Shown piece after piece: positions 8,801 to 15,321 of a DNA stretch of 64,000 bases; the stretch's first letter is position 1, and each line of letters begins with the position of its first letter. This stretch comes from JALYUM01 sp036688685 (GTDB lineage: Bacteria > Pseudomonadota > Gammaproteobacteria > Burkholderiales > Burkholderiaceae_D). Under the pieces are notes generated by a model. It saw only the letters and a list, made by a program, of their open reading frames with translations, did no database searches and was not told where the DNA came from. The DNA is taken from the NCBI RefSeq assembly GCF_036688685.1, contig NZ_JAQQPS010000019.1:1-64000 (forward strand), read 5' to 3'. The position numbers and the translations under genes are program-made.

Positions 8801-9150
8801 CGCTTGCCAAATTGCAGGTCATGCTTGCGAATAACCCGTCTGCCATGGGTGTACGGCTGGCCCTGATAGACGGGCTGATCGTGAGGGCAAGAATACAACA
8901 GTCGCGCAATGATCCCTCTTTCGTGTTGAGTTGCAGACAGGCACATGGCATTATTGGTAATCACTATCAAAATACCAATAACTACAAAATCCTGAATTTG
9001 TGGGTCCAGATCAATGCGTGTCTGGGCCAAGCAAAAGCGGCCCAGGCCGCCATTACACGCCTCGATGAAATTGGCTATCGCGATACGCTGTACCTGAAGT
9101 TAATCGCGAAACCAGTGTTCGGGGTAGCCGATCCTCGCCAACCAAAGTAA
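5842..9150 (+). CDS. Winged-helix / STAND NTPase / TPR membrane regulator
   Basis: Product of 1102 residues from ATG 5842; an upstream in-frame ATG at 5752 would add unconserved residues. Domain order: OmpR/CadC-type winged helix (about 3-100, with LHKNIAQLRRLLGD and YIETVRMRGYRTV); a STAND-type NTPase starting at PFRGLLAYDAGHADVFFGRD with Walker A LGPSGSGKTS (about 173-182) and a Walker B-like FGIFIDRFEAL (about 269-279); a winged-helix-like end of the NTPase module; a single membrane helix (about 592-611, ALALMIVLAVLAVVLGISAQ); then TPR-like helical repeats to the end. This is the layout of CadC-like membrane-bound one-component regulators with an ATP-dependent switch. It is divergent from the tyrosinase operon and 8 bp upstream of a small unknown gene, so it probably regulates one or both. 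Ligand unknown. Confidence 0.8.
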   Translation: MNTPFQFGEWQVDPLANAIESTAEKRQMEPRTMAVLVALCEARGALLSSDELLTQCWGSTLSGDSPLHKNIAQLRRLLGDSASSPRYIETVRMRGYRTVAPLDFSTGANGERKPWHAGSPFRGLLAYDAGHADVFFGRDEATRQLVDAANAQVASGLALLLVLGPSGSGKTSVVQAGLLPALAHAPASLPLSQPLSQPLRLAASTTFDLFDQGEQTLFTALAGALLDLQWEDQWAFSGANAVALGARLDTDPVGVAAQLAASLAQPGARFGIFIDRFEALFHARVDGAARTAFLHTLEILARSSAVLLVIACRNDFYPSIAQFPLLIEAKRHGGHIDLDPPGFADIAQMIRRPAAAARLSFESDPATGASLDDILCASAAGRPDALPLLAYCLQELYRLRTAEDVLGFDAFHQLGDLEGAIGQRAEQVVLALTEPQRAALGHIMSLVIILSNDGVSVSSQRVPWPALQNDDARQAVTKLIDARLFVSDLAGGAPVFGIAHDAILRRWPRMTGWIAAHRSALGARSRLAQHATRWCAEGRRADLLLPGGKLLDEALALQQAGAWSLTADEDALIVASQRRVRQRARARMAALALMIVLAVLAVVLGISAQLANRAEQLRRSEAEGLMDFMLGDFADKLRPLGRLDLLESVSGKALQYLSGSDGADLSPAALTLRAKGLQTISEVSRAQGNPAEALDALRQAHGILMRQLQRAPTDLQVLKNLGANAYWVAQIYQDQSNWAAAEVAARDYLRYADRLHQLEPDNPEWWIEQSYAHNNLGALAQAHEQPARAAPFFATSIALKQRALALTPAASWSSVAAALADSYSWLASAREALGELAAAEQLYAQELALVMALRERFPTESLWIYREVNALQHRASSGVALGLDTRAVQDYDTAQRLFAPLVEQDPKNQVWQVELAGLEQDRLRIIARTVDADSVLAPLARVHARFQTLLALDPKNVEWAQREAAAHLRMASVMPAGSAANQQSSQALAKLQVMLANNPSAMGVRLALIDGLIVRARIQQSRNDPSFVLSCRQAHGIIGNHYQNTNNYKILNLWVQINACLGQAKAAQAAITRLDEIGYRDTLYLKLIAKPVFGVADPRQPK

Positions 9151-9158
9151 GGAAGCCA

Positions 9159-9557
9159 ATGTCACAACCTGTCCCGTTACGCACCATTACCGTTTCGCTG
9201 AATGGAAATGGCACCGATGCAGTTGACTATTACACCTTTTGGTCGCCGTATTCCGGCACGAGCTTTACCAACAGTCCTGCCTGCGACATCACTGCTGATG
9301 CACCGGTTAATACACTGTTCGTGCTCGATTATTTCACGTCCCTGAACGGTTGGACCGTCACCGGCATTTCGCCCATGCCCGAATGGCCGTGCCTCGAATC
9401 GGTATTAGGCCCGCTGGGCTCATCGATCATGACGATTGATCCGCACACCACGATGCAGACTTACCGTTACTATATTAATTACACAAATTCGATCACGGGT
9501 GCCCAAATTTCGTGCGATCCACAACAGGTCAATGTTCCGAAACTGCAACCGCACTGA
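9159..9557 (+). CDS. Small unknown protein following the STAND regulator
   Basis: Product of 132 residues, 8 bp after the regulator stop, with GGAAG 8 nt before its ATG, so almost certainly co-transcribed with it. It is rich in Thr, Ser, Tyr and Asn, has no membrane segment or signal peptide, and looks like an all-beta domain (segments RTITVSLNG, TLFVLDYFT, YRYYINYTN). There are three or four Cys (PACDIT, EWPCLES, ISCDPQQ). The C-terminal SCDPQQVNVP pattern faintly recalls the DP-EP family of short bacterial proteins, but I cannot confirm that. It could be an effector or sensor partner of the regulator; no function can be assigned. Confidence 0.65.
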   Translation: MSQPVPLRTITVSLNGNGTDAVDYYTFWSPYSGTSFTNSPACDITADAPVNTLFVLDYFTSLNGWTVTGISPMPEWPCLESVLGPLGSSIMTIDPHTTMQTYRYYINYTNSITGAQISCDPQQVNVPKLQPH

Positions 9558-9597
9558 TTGCATCATTCTGTAATCAAGGATTTCAGCGCTGCTTGCT

Positions 9598-10329
9598 TCA
9601 CACTGCGGCGAGATAGTGCTGAAATTTGACGCAAATGGCGCTCGCCAGTTTTTCCTGGAGCGCCATGTCCATCTCTCCATTGCAATCGACCTGCGCCAGC
9701 CACGCGATATCGCCGTCGCGGGTATCGACCAGGCGCATCGACAGGCGCACATGTTGCCGTTCGACGCGGATGCTGCCCTCGAGGCGGTGGCGCGTCGGCG
9801 CATTGCCTGACTGCCAACCCGGTGCCTGCTGCGGCAACTGCACCAGGGCGCCGAATGCGTCGAACAGTTTGTAACCGAGTTCTTCATCGACGCCGGCGAC
9901 GAAAGCCTGGGTGCCGTGGGCACCGGTGAGGTTACGCAGGGGCGTCAGTTGCAACGGACGTTGCCGATCAGAAACCGCCGCAGCGGGCGTGCACGCCGGC
10001 ACATAGCTTCCCGGCGGGATCGTCAGGCGCGGGCCGGGCCGGGTTTGCGCAGCATTGTACTCGCGCAGCCGCGCGCGCAAGCGTCCCATCTGTACCCGCA
10101 CGATCGGGTCGAGCGCCGTGTCGTAATCGCGCGCATCGCGCCGGAATACTGCCACGCCGATGGCGTGTTCGGTGATCTCGTATTCCTTGCCTGCAAGTTT
10201 TTTGCCGACCAAAAAAGCCAACAAGTTGCAGGAACGGGGCGCGCGGGCAAACAGCGCGCTCTGCAATACCTGTGCGAGTACATGCCGCAGCGCCCCGTCA
10301 TCGGCCAACCATTCGACCCGAGCATTCAT
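9598..10329 (-). CDS. Winged-helix regulator with TolB-like C-terminal domain
   Basis: Product of 243 residues from ATG 10329, preceded by GGAGGG about 9 nt upstream. The N-terminal ~100 residues (CNLLAFLVGKKLAGKEYEIT, then AIGVAVFRRD, DPIVRVQMGRLRARL) form the winged-helix domain found at the N-terminus of many TolB-like/TPR signalling proteins, with the basic recognition helix VQMGRLRARLREY. The remainder (PLRNLTGAHGTQAFVAGVDEEL, GSIRVERQHVRLSMRLVDTRDG) matches the TolB N-terminal-like fold that usually follows. The usual long TPR extension is absent, so the protein is short for the family. It converges on the small gene at 9159-9557. Target genes unknown. Confidence 0.72.
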   Translation of the reverse strand: MNARVEWLADDGALRHVLAQVLQSALFARAPRSCNLLAFLVGKKLAGKEYEITEHAIGVAVFRRDARDYDTALDPIVRVQMGRLRARLREYNAAQTRPGPRLTIPPGSYVPACTPAAAVSDRQRPLQLTPLRNLTGAHGTQAFVAGVDEELGYKLFDAFGALVQLPQQAPGWQSGNAPTRHRLEGSIRVERQHVRLSMRLVDTRDGDIAWLAQVDCNGEMDMALQEKLASAICVKFQHYLAAV

Positions 10330-10750
10330 GGTGCGTCTCCCTCCAGTGTGTGTGCCATGCACTTGATACGTGCTGGAGACACAATAGGGAATCCGCCACT
10401 TTATGACCTTACGATCGTCTTACGGCCATGTGAAACACGAAAAGCTTCTCGATGGCGGCTACGCACATGGGTGTTGCTGTGTAGCACGATCGTCAGCACC
10501 CAATTTCCGCTTACGGCCTTAACCCGACCTTTGGACACGCCGACATTGTGCCTGCCCATACGGATCGCCATTTGCAGCTAGCGTGGCGCGCCCACTTGAT
10601 GCGAGTACATCGGTTTCAAATGCGAGCCGCACGCTGTTCTTTCAATCCCGCCTAACGAGCGTTTCGTCACATATCTTAACTCGTACGGTCTATCGTCCTT
10701 CAGAATCTACCGCATTCAGGAGTTCATTTAATGGAATCGGAGAAACAAGT
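10330..10750. other. Divergent intergenic region, no gene seen
   Basis: This 421-bp stretch separates the winged-helix regulator (minus) from the B3 beta-lactamase (plus) and must hold both promoters. I see no convincing ORF, RNA gene or inverted repeat. Frames that extend the beta-lactamase upstream to 10583 have no signal peptide or family similarity and are rejected as coding. Confidence 0.4.
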
Positions 10751-11602
10751 ATGGATCATCGTTTGAAAGTTTTTATTGCCGCGCTTTGTATCGTGTCCAC
10801 GGAGGCCCATGCCCACCCGATAGCCTGGGATGCCCCACAAAAACCGTTTGCTTTGTACGGAAATACCTATTATGTCGGTACCGCCGGCGTCAGCGCTGTT
10901 TTGATTACCTCACCGCAAGGACATATCCTGATCGATGGGACTGGCTCGAAAGGCGCCGAGATCGTCGCGGACAATATCCGTTTACTCGGCTTTAAGCTGA
11001 GTGATGTCAAATATATTCTCAATTCGCATGCACATTCCGATCACGCGGGCGGTATCGCCGCGTTACAAAAACTGACGAATGCGCCGGTGCTAGCCGGTCA
11101 CGCAAATCTGGCAACATTGGCCAGTGGCAAAGCCAGCAGGGACGATCCTCAGTACGGAGAGTTGCCTGACTTCGAACCCGTGATCAGGTTGCGCGGGATT
11201 CGCAACGGCGAGGTAGTGACAGTGGGGCCGCTTACCCTAACGGCTCATGCCACACCCGGCCATACGCCAGGCGGTACAAGCTGGACCTGGAAATCCTGCG
11301 CCCATGGCAAATGCGAGAACATGGTATTCGGTGACAGCGTCACCCCGAACGCGGCCACGAACTATCGTTACACTGACCACCCTGACACCGTCGCCAGTCT
11401 TCGACAAGGCTTCGCCACTTTCGAAGCGATGCCGTGCGATATCCTGGTAACCGCGCACCCAGAGGCAAACGATTTATTTGGTCGTCTGCAGCAGCAGGCT
11501 CGGTACGAGAGTTCGGCATTCATCGATCCCAATGCGTGCCGTGATCTGGTTACCTATTATCGTGCGCGCCTGGATAAGCGGCTGGCAACAGAAAAGCGGT
11601 AG
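10751..11602 (+). CDS. bla: Subclass B3 metallo-beta-lactamase
   Basis: Product of 283 residues from ATG 10751, with GGAG about 10 nt upstream and a Sec signal peptide MDHRLKVFIAALCIVSTEAHA, placing it in the periplasm. Zinc ligands of the B3 group are all visible: H93-x-H95-x-D97-H98 (NSHAHSDHAGG), H171 (ATPGHTPGG) and H236 (VTAHPEAND). The first ligand is His, so this is the standard rather than the Gln variant. Enzymes of this group hydrolyse penicillins, cephalosporins and carbapenems; relatives are chromosomal in Janthinobacterium and related environmental genera. A Cys pair (SCAHGKC, 182/188) and C229/C263 could form disulfides. No regulator of the AmpR type is adjacent, so it is probably constitutive or weakly expressed. 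Confidence 0.9.
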   Translation: MDHRLKVFIAALCIVSTEAHAHPIAWDAPQKPFALYGNTYYVGTAGVSAVLITSPQGHILIDGTGSKGAEIVADNIRLLGFKLSDVKYILNSHAHSDHAGGIAALQKLTNAPVLAGHANLATLASGKASRDDPQYGELPDFEPVIRLRGIRNGEVVTVGPLTLTAHATPGHTPGGTSWTWKSCAHGKCENMVFGDSVTPNAATNYRYTDHPDTVASLRQGFATFEAMPCDILVTAHPEANDLFGRLQQQARYESSAFIDPNACRDLVTYYRARLDKRLATEKR

Positions 11603-11970
11603 CACGATGTATATGGTCCAAGCTGTGCGTGCTCGCCTTGGCACTGACGCCACCTTTGGACCAGGCGATGCGGCAGCGTGCTACCCGAGAGATGAAGTAC
11701 ACGCCGGCGACCTTGCCAGCCGACTTGCTCAATACCGGATAGCTCGATACGATGCCATGCGCTTTGTTGCCCAGGTCGGATGGCTACTTTGGGTCGATTG
11801 CGACCGGTCGCGCGAGCAAGCCAACTTTTCGTTTTGGCAACATGTTATGCTGGTGCGAACGGCCGGATTCGGCGCAGGCTGTGTAAAAACGCAATCCGGT
11901 TTCCAAAATGCGGTCCTCGGGCCGACAACCTATATTTGAGGCGCTAAAACGTGTTGTAATGCGCCATATC
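11603..11970. other. Decayed intergenic sequence with a short dispersed repeat
   Basis: No supported gene. A minus-strand frame has coding-like composition between about 11,620 and 11,900 but is broken by stops and matches nothing I recognise. A 14-base string gtgtaaaaacgcaa at 11881-11894 recurs at 44204-44217 with a similar flank (caggc, one variable base, then the string), which suggests two decayed copies of the same dispersed sequence. Confidence 0.4.
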
Positions 11971-12119
11971 TGTTGGCGCCGACGCCGAATTGACCCACTG
12001 CGCCGAATTTGCATGACCCAGGAATACCGATGGTAAGCCGCACCGACCCTGTTGTTGCAAGGATTCGCTTGGGTCACTTGAACTCGGCCGGTTGGGTCAA
12101 CTTAGCGTCGGCGCCAACA
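11971..12119. mobile_element. IS21-type miniature element (MITE-like deletion derivative)
   Basis: A 27-bp terminal inverted repeat bounds 149 bp. The left end, 11971-11997, begins TGTTGGCGCCGACGC and ends GTTGACCCA-like (AATTGACCCA). The right end, 12093-12119, is its reverse complement with only three mismatches. The TGTTGGCGCCGACGC...TTGACCCA sequence is typical of IS21-family termini. A second inner pair of TGACCCA repeats is present (left 11991 and about 12013; right about 12069 and 12093), as expected for the multiple transposase sites at IS21 ends. No istA or istB coding sequence remains between them and no clear target duplication flanks it. Non-autonomous remnant or MITE. Confidence 0.75.
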
Positions 12120-12195
12120 AGCTGGCATACATCTCCTTGGACAGGTCACTGCAGCCCGCGCGTATGGCCCTGACGGGGCGGTCTGTCTTGCCGGC

Positions 12196-12963
12196 TCAAT
12201 GCCGCGTGGTTTCCTCCGGCCGCAGCGTGAGCACCCGCACGCCCGTGCGCGTGACCGCCACCGTGTGCTCGAACTGCGCCGAAAGTTTGCCATCGACCGT
12301 CACCACGGTCCAGCCATCCTGCTCGGTACGCACGGCGTCCAGCCCCTGGTTGAGCATCGGCTCGATGGTAAACACCATGCCTTCGCGCAAGACCAATCCG
12401 GTTTTTGGCTTACCCCAATGCAGCACCTGTGGCGGTTCGTGCATTTCACGGCCGATGCCATGGCCGCAATACTCCTTGACCACGGCGTAGCCATTCCGTC
12501 GCGCGTGGCGCTCGATGGCGTGGCCCACGTCGCCCAGTCGCGCCCCGGGCCGCACCGCCTTGATCCCTTTCCACATCGCCTCGTAGGTGATCTGCACCAG
12601 GCGCTGCGCCTGCGGCGAGACTTCTCCGACCAAGTAGGTCTTGCTGGAATCGGCGATGTAGCCGTTTTTTTCCAGCGTGATGTCGAAGTTGACGATGTCG
12701 CCGCTTTGCAGAATGTCGCTGGCGGAGGGTACGCCGTGGCACACCACGCGGTTGCGCGACGAATTGAGCGAATAGGCAAACCCGTACTGGCCCTTGCTGG
12801 CCGGCCGGGCCTGCAGCGTGTCGACGATGTGACGGTCGACCAGGCTGTCGACCTGCAGCGTCGACATGCCGATCAGGTTCATGCCATCGAGATAGCCGAA
12901 CACGCTGGCCAGCAGTTTGCCCGATTCGGCCATCAGGACGATTTCTTCAGGTCGCTTGGTCAT
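12196..12963 (-). CDS. map: Type I methionine aminopeptidase coupled to a ParD-like gene
   Basis: Product of 255 residues from ATG 12963, two bases after the stop of the ParD-like gene. It has the MetAP fold signatures and metal ligands: NFDITLEKNGYIADSSKTY (two Asp), GHGIGREMHE (His), FTIEPML (Glu) and FEHTVAVT (Glu), plus VVCHGVPS around the substrate His. The enzyme removes N-terminal Met from nascent proteins in the cytosol. Its NSSRN segment before VVCHG replaces the usual short Asn-x-Val motif. The tight pairing with a ParD-like protein behind a repeat-rich operator suggests this is an accessory copy under its own control rather than the housekeeping map; that is inference, since no other map is visible here. 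Confidence 0.88.
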   Translation of the reverse strand: MTKRPEEIVLMAESGKLLASVFGYLDGMNLIGMSTLQVDSLVDRHIVDTLQARPASKGQYGFAYSLNSSRNRVVCHGVPSASDILQSGDIVNFDITLEKNGYIADSSKTYLVGEVSPQAQRLVQITYEAMWKGIKAVRPGARLGDVGHAIERHARRNGYAVVKEYCGHGIGREMHEPPQVLHWGKPKTGLVLREGMVFTIEPMLNQGLDAVRTEQDGWTVVTVDGKLSAQFEHTVAVTRTGVRVLTLRPEETTRH

Positions 12964-12965
12964 GG

Positions 12966-13172
12966 CTAGGCCGCCTTGAGCGATTGCACTGTCACCCCTG
13001 CCGAGCGCATCTCGCGCGCGACGATTTCGTTGAAGCTCAGCGTCGGATGCATTTCGCACAGCATGCCGATCTTGATCCAGAAGCCCGCCTGGGCGTTGAT
13101 CGAGCGGCACGACACCGTGCTCGCCTTGCGCACCTGATCGTGCAATTCTTCATCGATATTCACGATGCCCAT
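12966..13172 (-). CDS. ParD-like antitoxin-family protein
   Basis: Product of 68 residues from ATG 13172, with AGGAGA 5 nt upstream. The N-terminus (MGIVNIDEELHDQVRKAS) has the shape of a ribbon-helix-helix DNA-binding segment, followed by SINAQAGFWIKIGMLCEMHP and SFNEIVAREM, matching the ParD_like antitoxin family. Such proteins bind their own promoter as dimers. No ParE-type toxin follows; instead the next gene, 2 bp away, is methionine aminopeptidase. It is likely an autoregulator of the two-gene operon through the repeats at 13183-13210. Confidence 0.72.
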   Translation of the reverse strand: MGIVNIDEELHDQVRKASTVSCRSINAQAGFWIKIGMLCEMHPTLSFNEIVAREMRSAGVTVQSLKAA

Positions 13173-13182
13173 TTTATTCTCC

Positions 13183-13210
13183 TATATACGAAACGTATAC
13201 GAAGTATATA
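13183..13210. promoter_or_regulatory. Repeat-rich operator upstream of parD-like/map
   Basis: TATATAC (13183-13189) and GTATATA (13204-13210) form a perfect inverted repeat. TATACGAA is repeated directly at 13185 and 13196, spaced 11 bp, and CGTATACG at 13194-13201 is an internal palindrome. The site starts 10 bp upstream of the ParD-like ATG and ends 1 bp before the response-regulator stop. One-helical-turn spacing of repeats is what ribbon-helix-helix antitoxins bind, so autoregulation is likely. Confidence 0.6.
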
Positions 13211-13211
13211 G

Positions 13212-13862
13212 TCAGGCAGCGTCAGCCCGCAAGTTCCAGGTCACCAGGCCATGGCGCGCAGCCAGGTGCAGCAGCTTGAAATCGTTCTCGACGCCGAGTT
13301 TCTGGCGGATCAGCGACAGGTAATTGAGGATGGTTTTCGGACTCAGTTGCATGGCGCCGGCAATCGCTTGCGAGGAGTCGCCGCGCACCAGCATGCGCAG
13401 CACCTCGAACTCGCGCGGCGTCAATTGTTGCAGGGCGCCCTCGCCGGCCGCCGATTCGCAGGCCAGGATCTGCGCGATTTCCGGAGAAAACACGCGCTTG
13501 CCGGTGGCGACCTTGCGGATGCCGTCGATCACGTCGAGCGGTTCGCAATGTTTACTCAGGTAGCCGAGCGCGCCGCAGCGCAGCGCCTGCGTGATGTGGC
13601 CCGCTTCCTCGTGCATCGACAGCACCAGGATTTTCAGGTCGGGCCGGCGCGCCAGCATGCCGCGGATCGCCTCGAAGCCACTGCTGCCGCGCAGGCTCAG
13701 GTCGACCAGCGCCACGTCAGGCCGGGTGTGCAGCATGACCTCGTTCGCCTCGTCGGCGCGGGCCGCCTCGCCGACCACCTGCAAATCGATCTCGGCGTCG
13801 AGCAGCCGGCGGTAGCCATTGCGGACCACGGCGTGGTCATCAACCAACAAAATGCGGATCAT
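13212..13862 (-). CDS. NarL/FixJ-type response regulator
   Basis: Product of 216 residues. The ATG at 13862 overlaps the histidine kinase stop (ATGA). Receiver domain: LLVDDH acidic pocket, phospho-acceptor Asp in DVALVDLSLRG (about D54), and conserved Lys in YLSKH. The C-terminal LuxR-type HTH is QLTPREFEVLRMLVRGDSSQAIAGAMQLSPKT followed by NYLSLIRQKLG, with one unusual point: the common V-x-x-H is I-L-N-Y. It is the partner of the adjacent HisKA_3 kinase. The TonB receptor divergent from the kinase gene is a plausible target. Confidence 0.92.
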   Translation of the reverse strand: MIRILLVDDHAVVRNGYRRLLDAEIDLQVVGEAARADEANEVMLHTRPDVALVDLSLRGSSGFEAIRGMLARRPDLKILVLSMHEEAGHITQALRCGALGYLSKHCEPLDVIDGIRKVATGKRVFSPEIAQILACESAAGEGALQQLTPREFEVLRMLVRGDSSQAIAGAMQLSPKTILNYLSLIRQKLGVENDFKLLHLAARHGLVTWNLRADAA

Positions 13863-15151
13863 GCGACCTCCCCGACCAGGTTTGCAATCGGCAGGCTGGC
13901 CGCCAGGTGCACGCCGCCACCCGCACCGTTTGCCACCTGCAACTGGCCGCCAACCATGCGCAGGCGCTCGGCCATGCCGGTCAGGCCGCACCCGCGCGTG
14001 GCTGCCGACGCCAGGCCGCAGCCGTCGTCCTCGATGCGCACGGTCACGCTGGCACCCGTCACGCTGAACTCGACCAGGCAGCGCGCGGCGTGGCTGTGGC
14101 GCACCACATTCGTCAACGCTTCCTGCACGACCCGGTACAGCACCAGGCTGGCGTCCATGCCGATCGGCGGCAACTCGTCCGGCATGGTCACGGCAAACGC
14201 GATACCGCACTCGCGCTGCTGCCAGTTGCGCAGCAAGTCGCGCAACGCGCTGGCCAGGCCAGGGCCTTCGAGACTGTGCGGGCGCAGGCGCGAGAGCATG
14301 GCGCGCAACTGCTCGCTGCAGGCGCGCACGTCGCGCCGCAAGTCCTGCGCACACTCGTCGATTTTATGGCCGTCGAGCTGCGCCGCGTGGCGCGCCAGGT
14401 AGGCGGCGGTGAGGCTGATGGCCGTGAGCGTCTGGCCGACTTCGTCGTGCAGTTCCATGGCCAGGGTGCGGCGCTCGTCTTCCTGCACCCGAATCAGTTG
14501 ATGGGCGAGGCGGCGCTGGCCATGCTGGGCCGAGGTCAATGCAGCGGCCAGGTGGTCGATCGCGGCGGCCACGCGGGCGAATTCGCGCAGCGCGAAGCGC
14601 GGCAAGGCGGCGTCCGGCTCGCCGTCGGCCAGGCGCTGCAGCCCGGTTTCCAGGGCGCGCACGGGACGCAGTGCGCGGTCGGCCGCCCACCAGGCGACGA
14701 CCAGGGTTGCTCCGGAAAAGAACAGCAGGGTGCTCCATAACTGAACAATGTCGGCCAGGCGTTCGTCGATTTCGGAGGCGGGATTGGGCGCGATGCGCAG
14801 CACCTGGCCGCCGATGGTGACCGCGTGACCGGCGCCGGGGGCCAGTCCCAGCCAGCCGGCCAGGCGCGCGCCGGCACTGTTTGACAGCACCGGCGCGGCG
14901 CCATCGACACTGATGGCGATATGGCGCAGCGCGCCGCGTTCGAGGATGGCCGCCAGGCGCGCCGCGCCATCGTCGCTGGCGGCGACCTTGACCTGGCCGG
15001 CGCCCAGCAGCGCCAGCGCCAGCCGCTCGGACGAGCGGATCTCGGCGCCGACGTCGCTGCGCAGCGAGACCAGGTTGATAGTCACCGTCATCATCATCAA
15101 GCCCAATAAAATGGCGCCCAGCCACGCCACCAGTTGTCGCCGCAAATCCAT
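13859..15151 (-). CDS. HisKA_3-family sensor histidine kinase
   Basis: Product of 430 residues from ATG 15151. It has an N-terminal membrane helix (LVAWLGAILLGLMMMTVTIN), a periplasmic sensor segment of about 120 residues, a second membrane helix (about 156-180, LLFFSGATLVVAWWAA), a HAMP-like linker, the dimerisation/phosphoacceptor box RTLAMELHDEVGQTLTAI with the active His, and a HATPase with EALTNVVRHSHA and IEDDGCGL. It lacks known sensor domains, so the signal is unknown. Overlaps the response regulator gene by 4 bp and is divergent from a TonB receptor across 170 bp, which suggests sensing of a nutrient taken up by that receptor. Confidence 0.9.
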   Translation of the reverse strand: MDLRRQLVAWLGAILLGLMMMTVTINLVSLRSDVGAEIRSSERLALALLGAGQVKVAASDDGAARLAAILERGALRHIAISVDGAAPVLSNSAGARLAGWLGLAPGAGHAVTIGGQVLRIAPNPASEIDERLADIVQLWSTLLFFSGATLVVAWWAADRALRPVRALETGLQRLADGEPDAALPRFALREFARVAAAIDHLAAALTSAQHGQRRLAHQLIRVQEDERRTLAMELHDEVGQTLTAISLTAAYLARHAAQLDGHKIDECAQDLRRDVRACSEQLRAMLSRLRPHSLEGPGLASALRDLLRNWQQRECGIAFAVTMPDELPPIGMDASLVLYRVVQEALTNVVRHSHAARCLVEFSVTGASVTVRIEDDGCGLASAATRGCGLTGMAERLRMVGGQLQVANGAGGGVHLAASLPIANLVGEVA

Positions 15152-15321
15152 CGCTGCCTCCCTGTTGATCCGTGTTGAAATCTTTGCAAGTTGCGTGCCA
15201 GCCACATCGGGAAGATTTCCCGGGTTCGCAAGGAAGCCTGCCCGGCCCGGCACCCGCAGCGCGCGCCTATACTTGGGCCAGCCGGCGATCGCAGACCGGC
15301 AGGCCAACCACAAGAGACGCC

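Noticed and set aside
12964..13110. N-terminal extension of methionine aminopeptidase to 304 residues
   Set aside because: The extension overlaps the ParD-like gene in another frame and has no similarity to the family; ATG 12963 fits the usual length.
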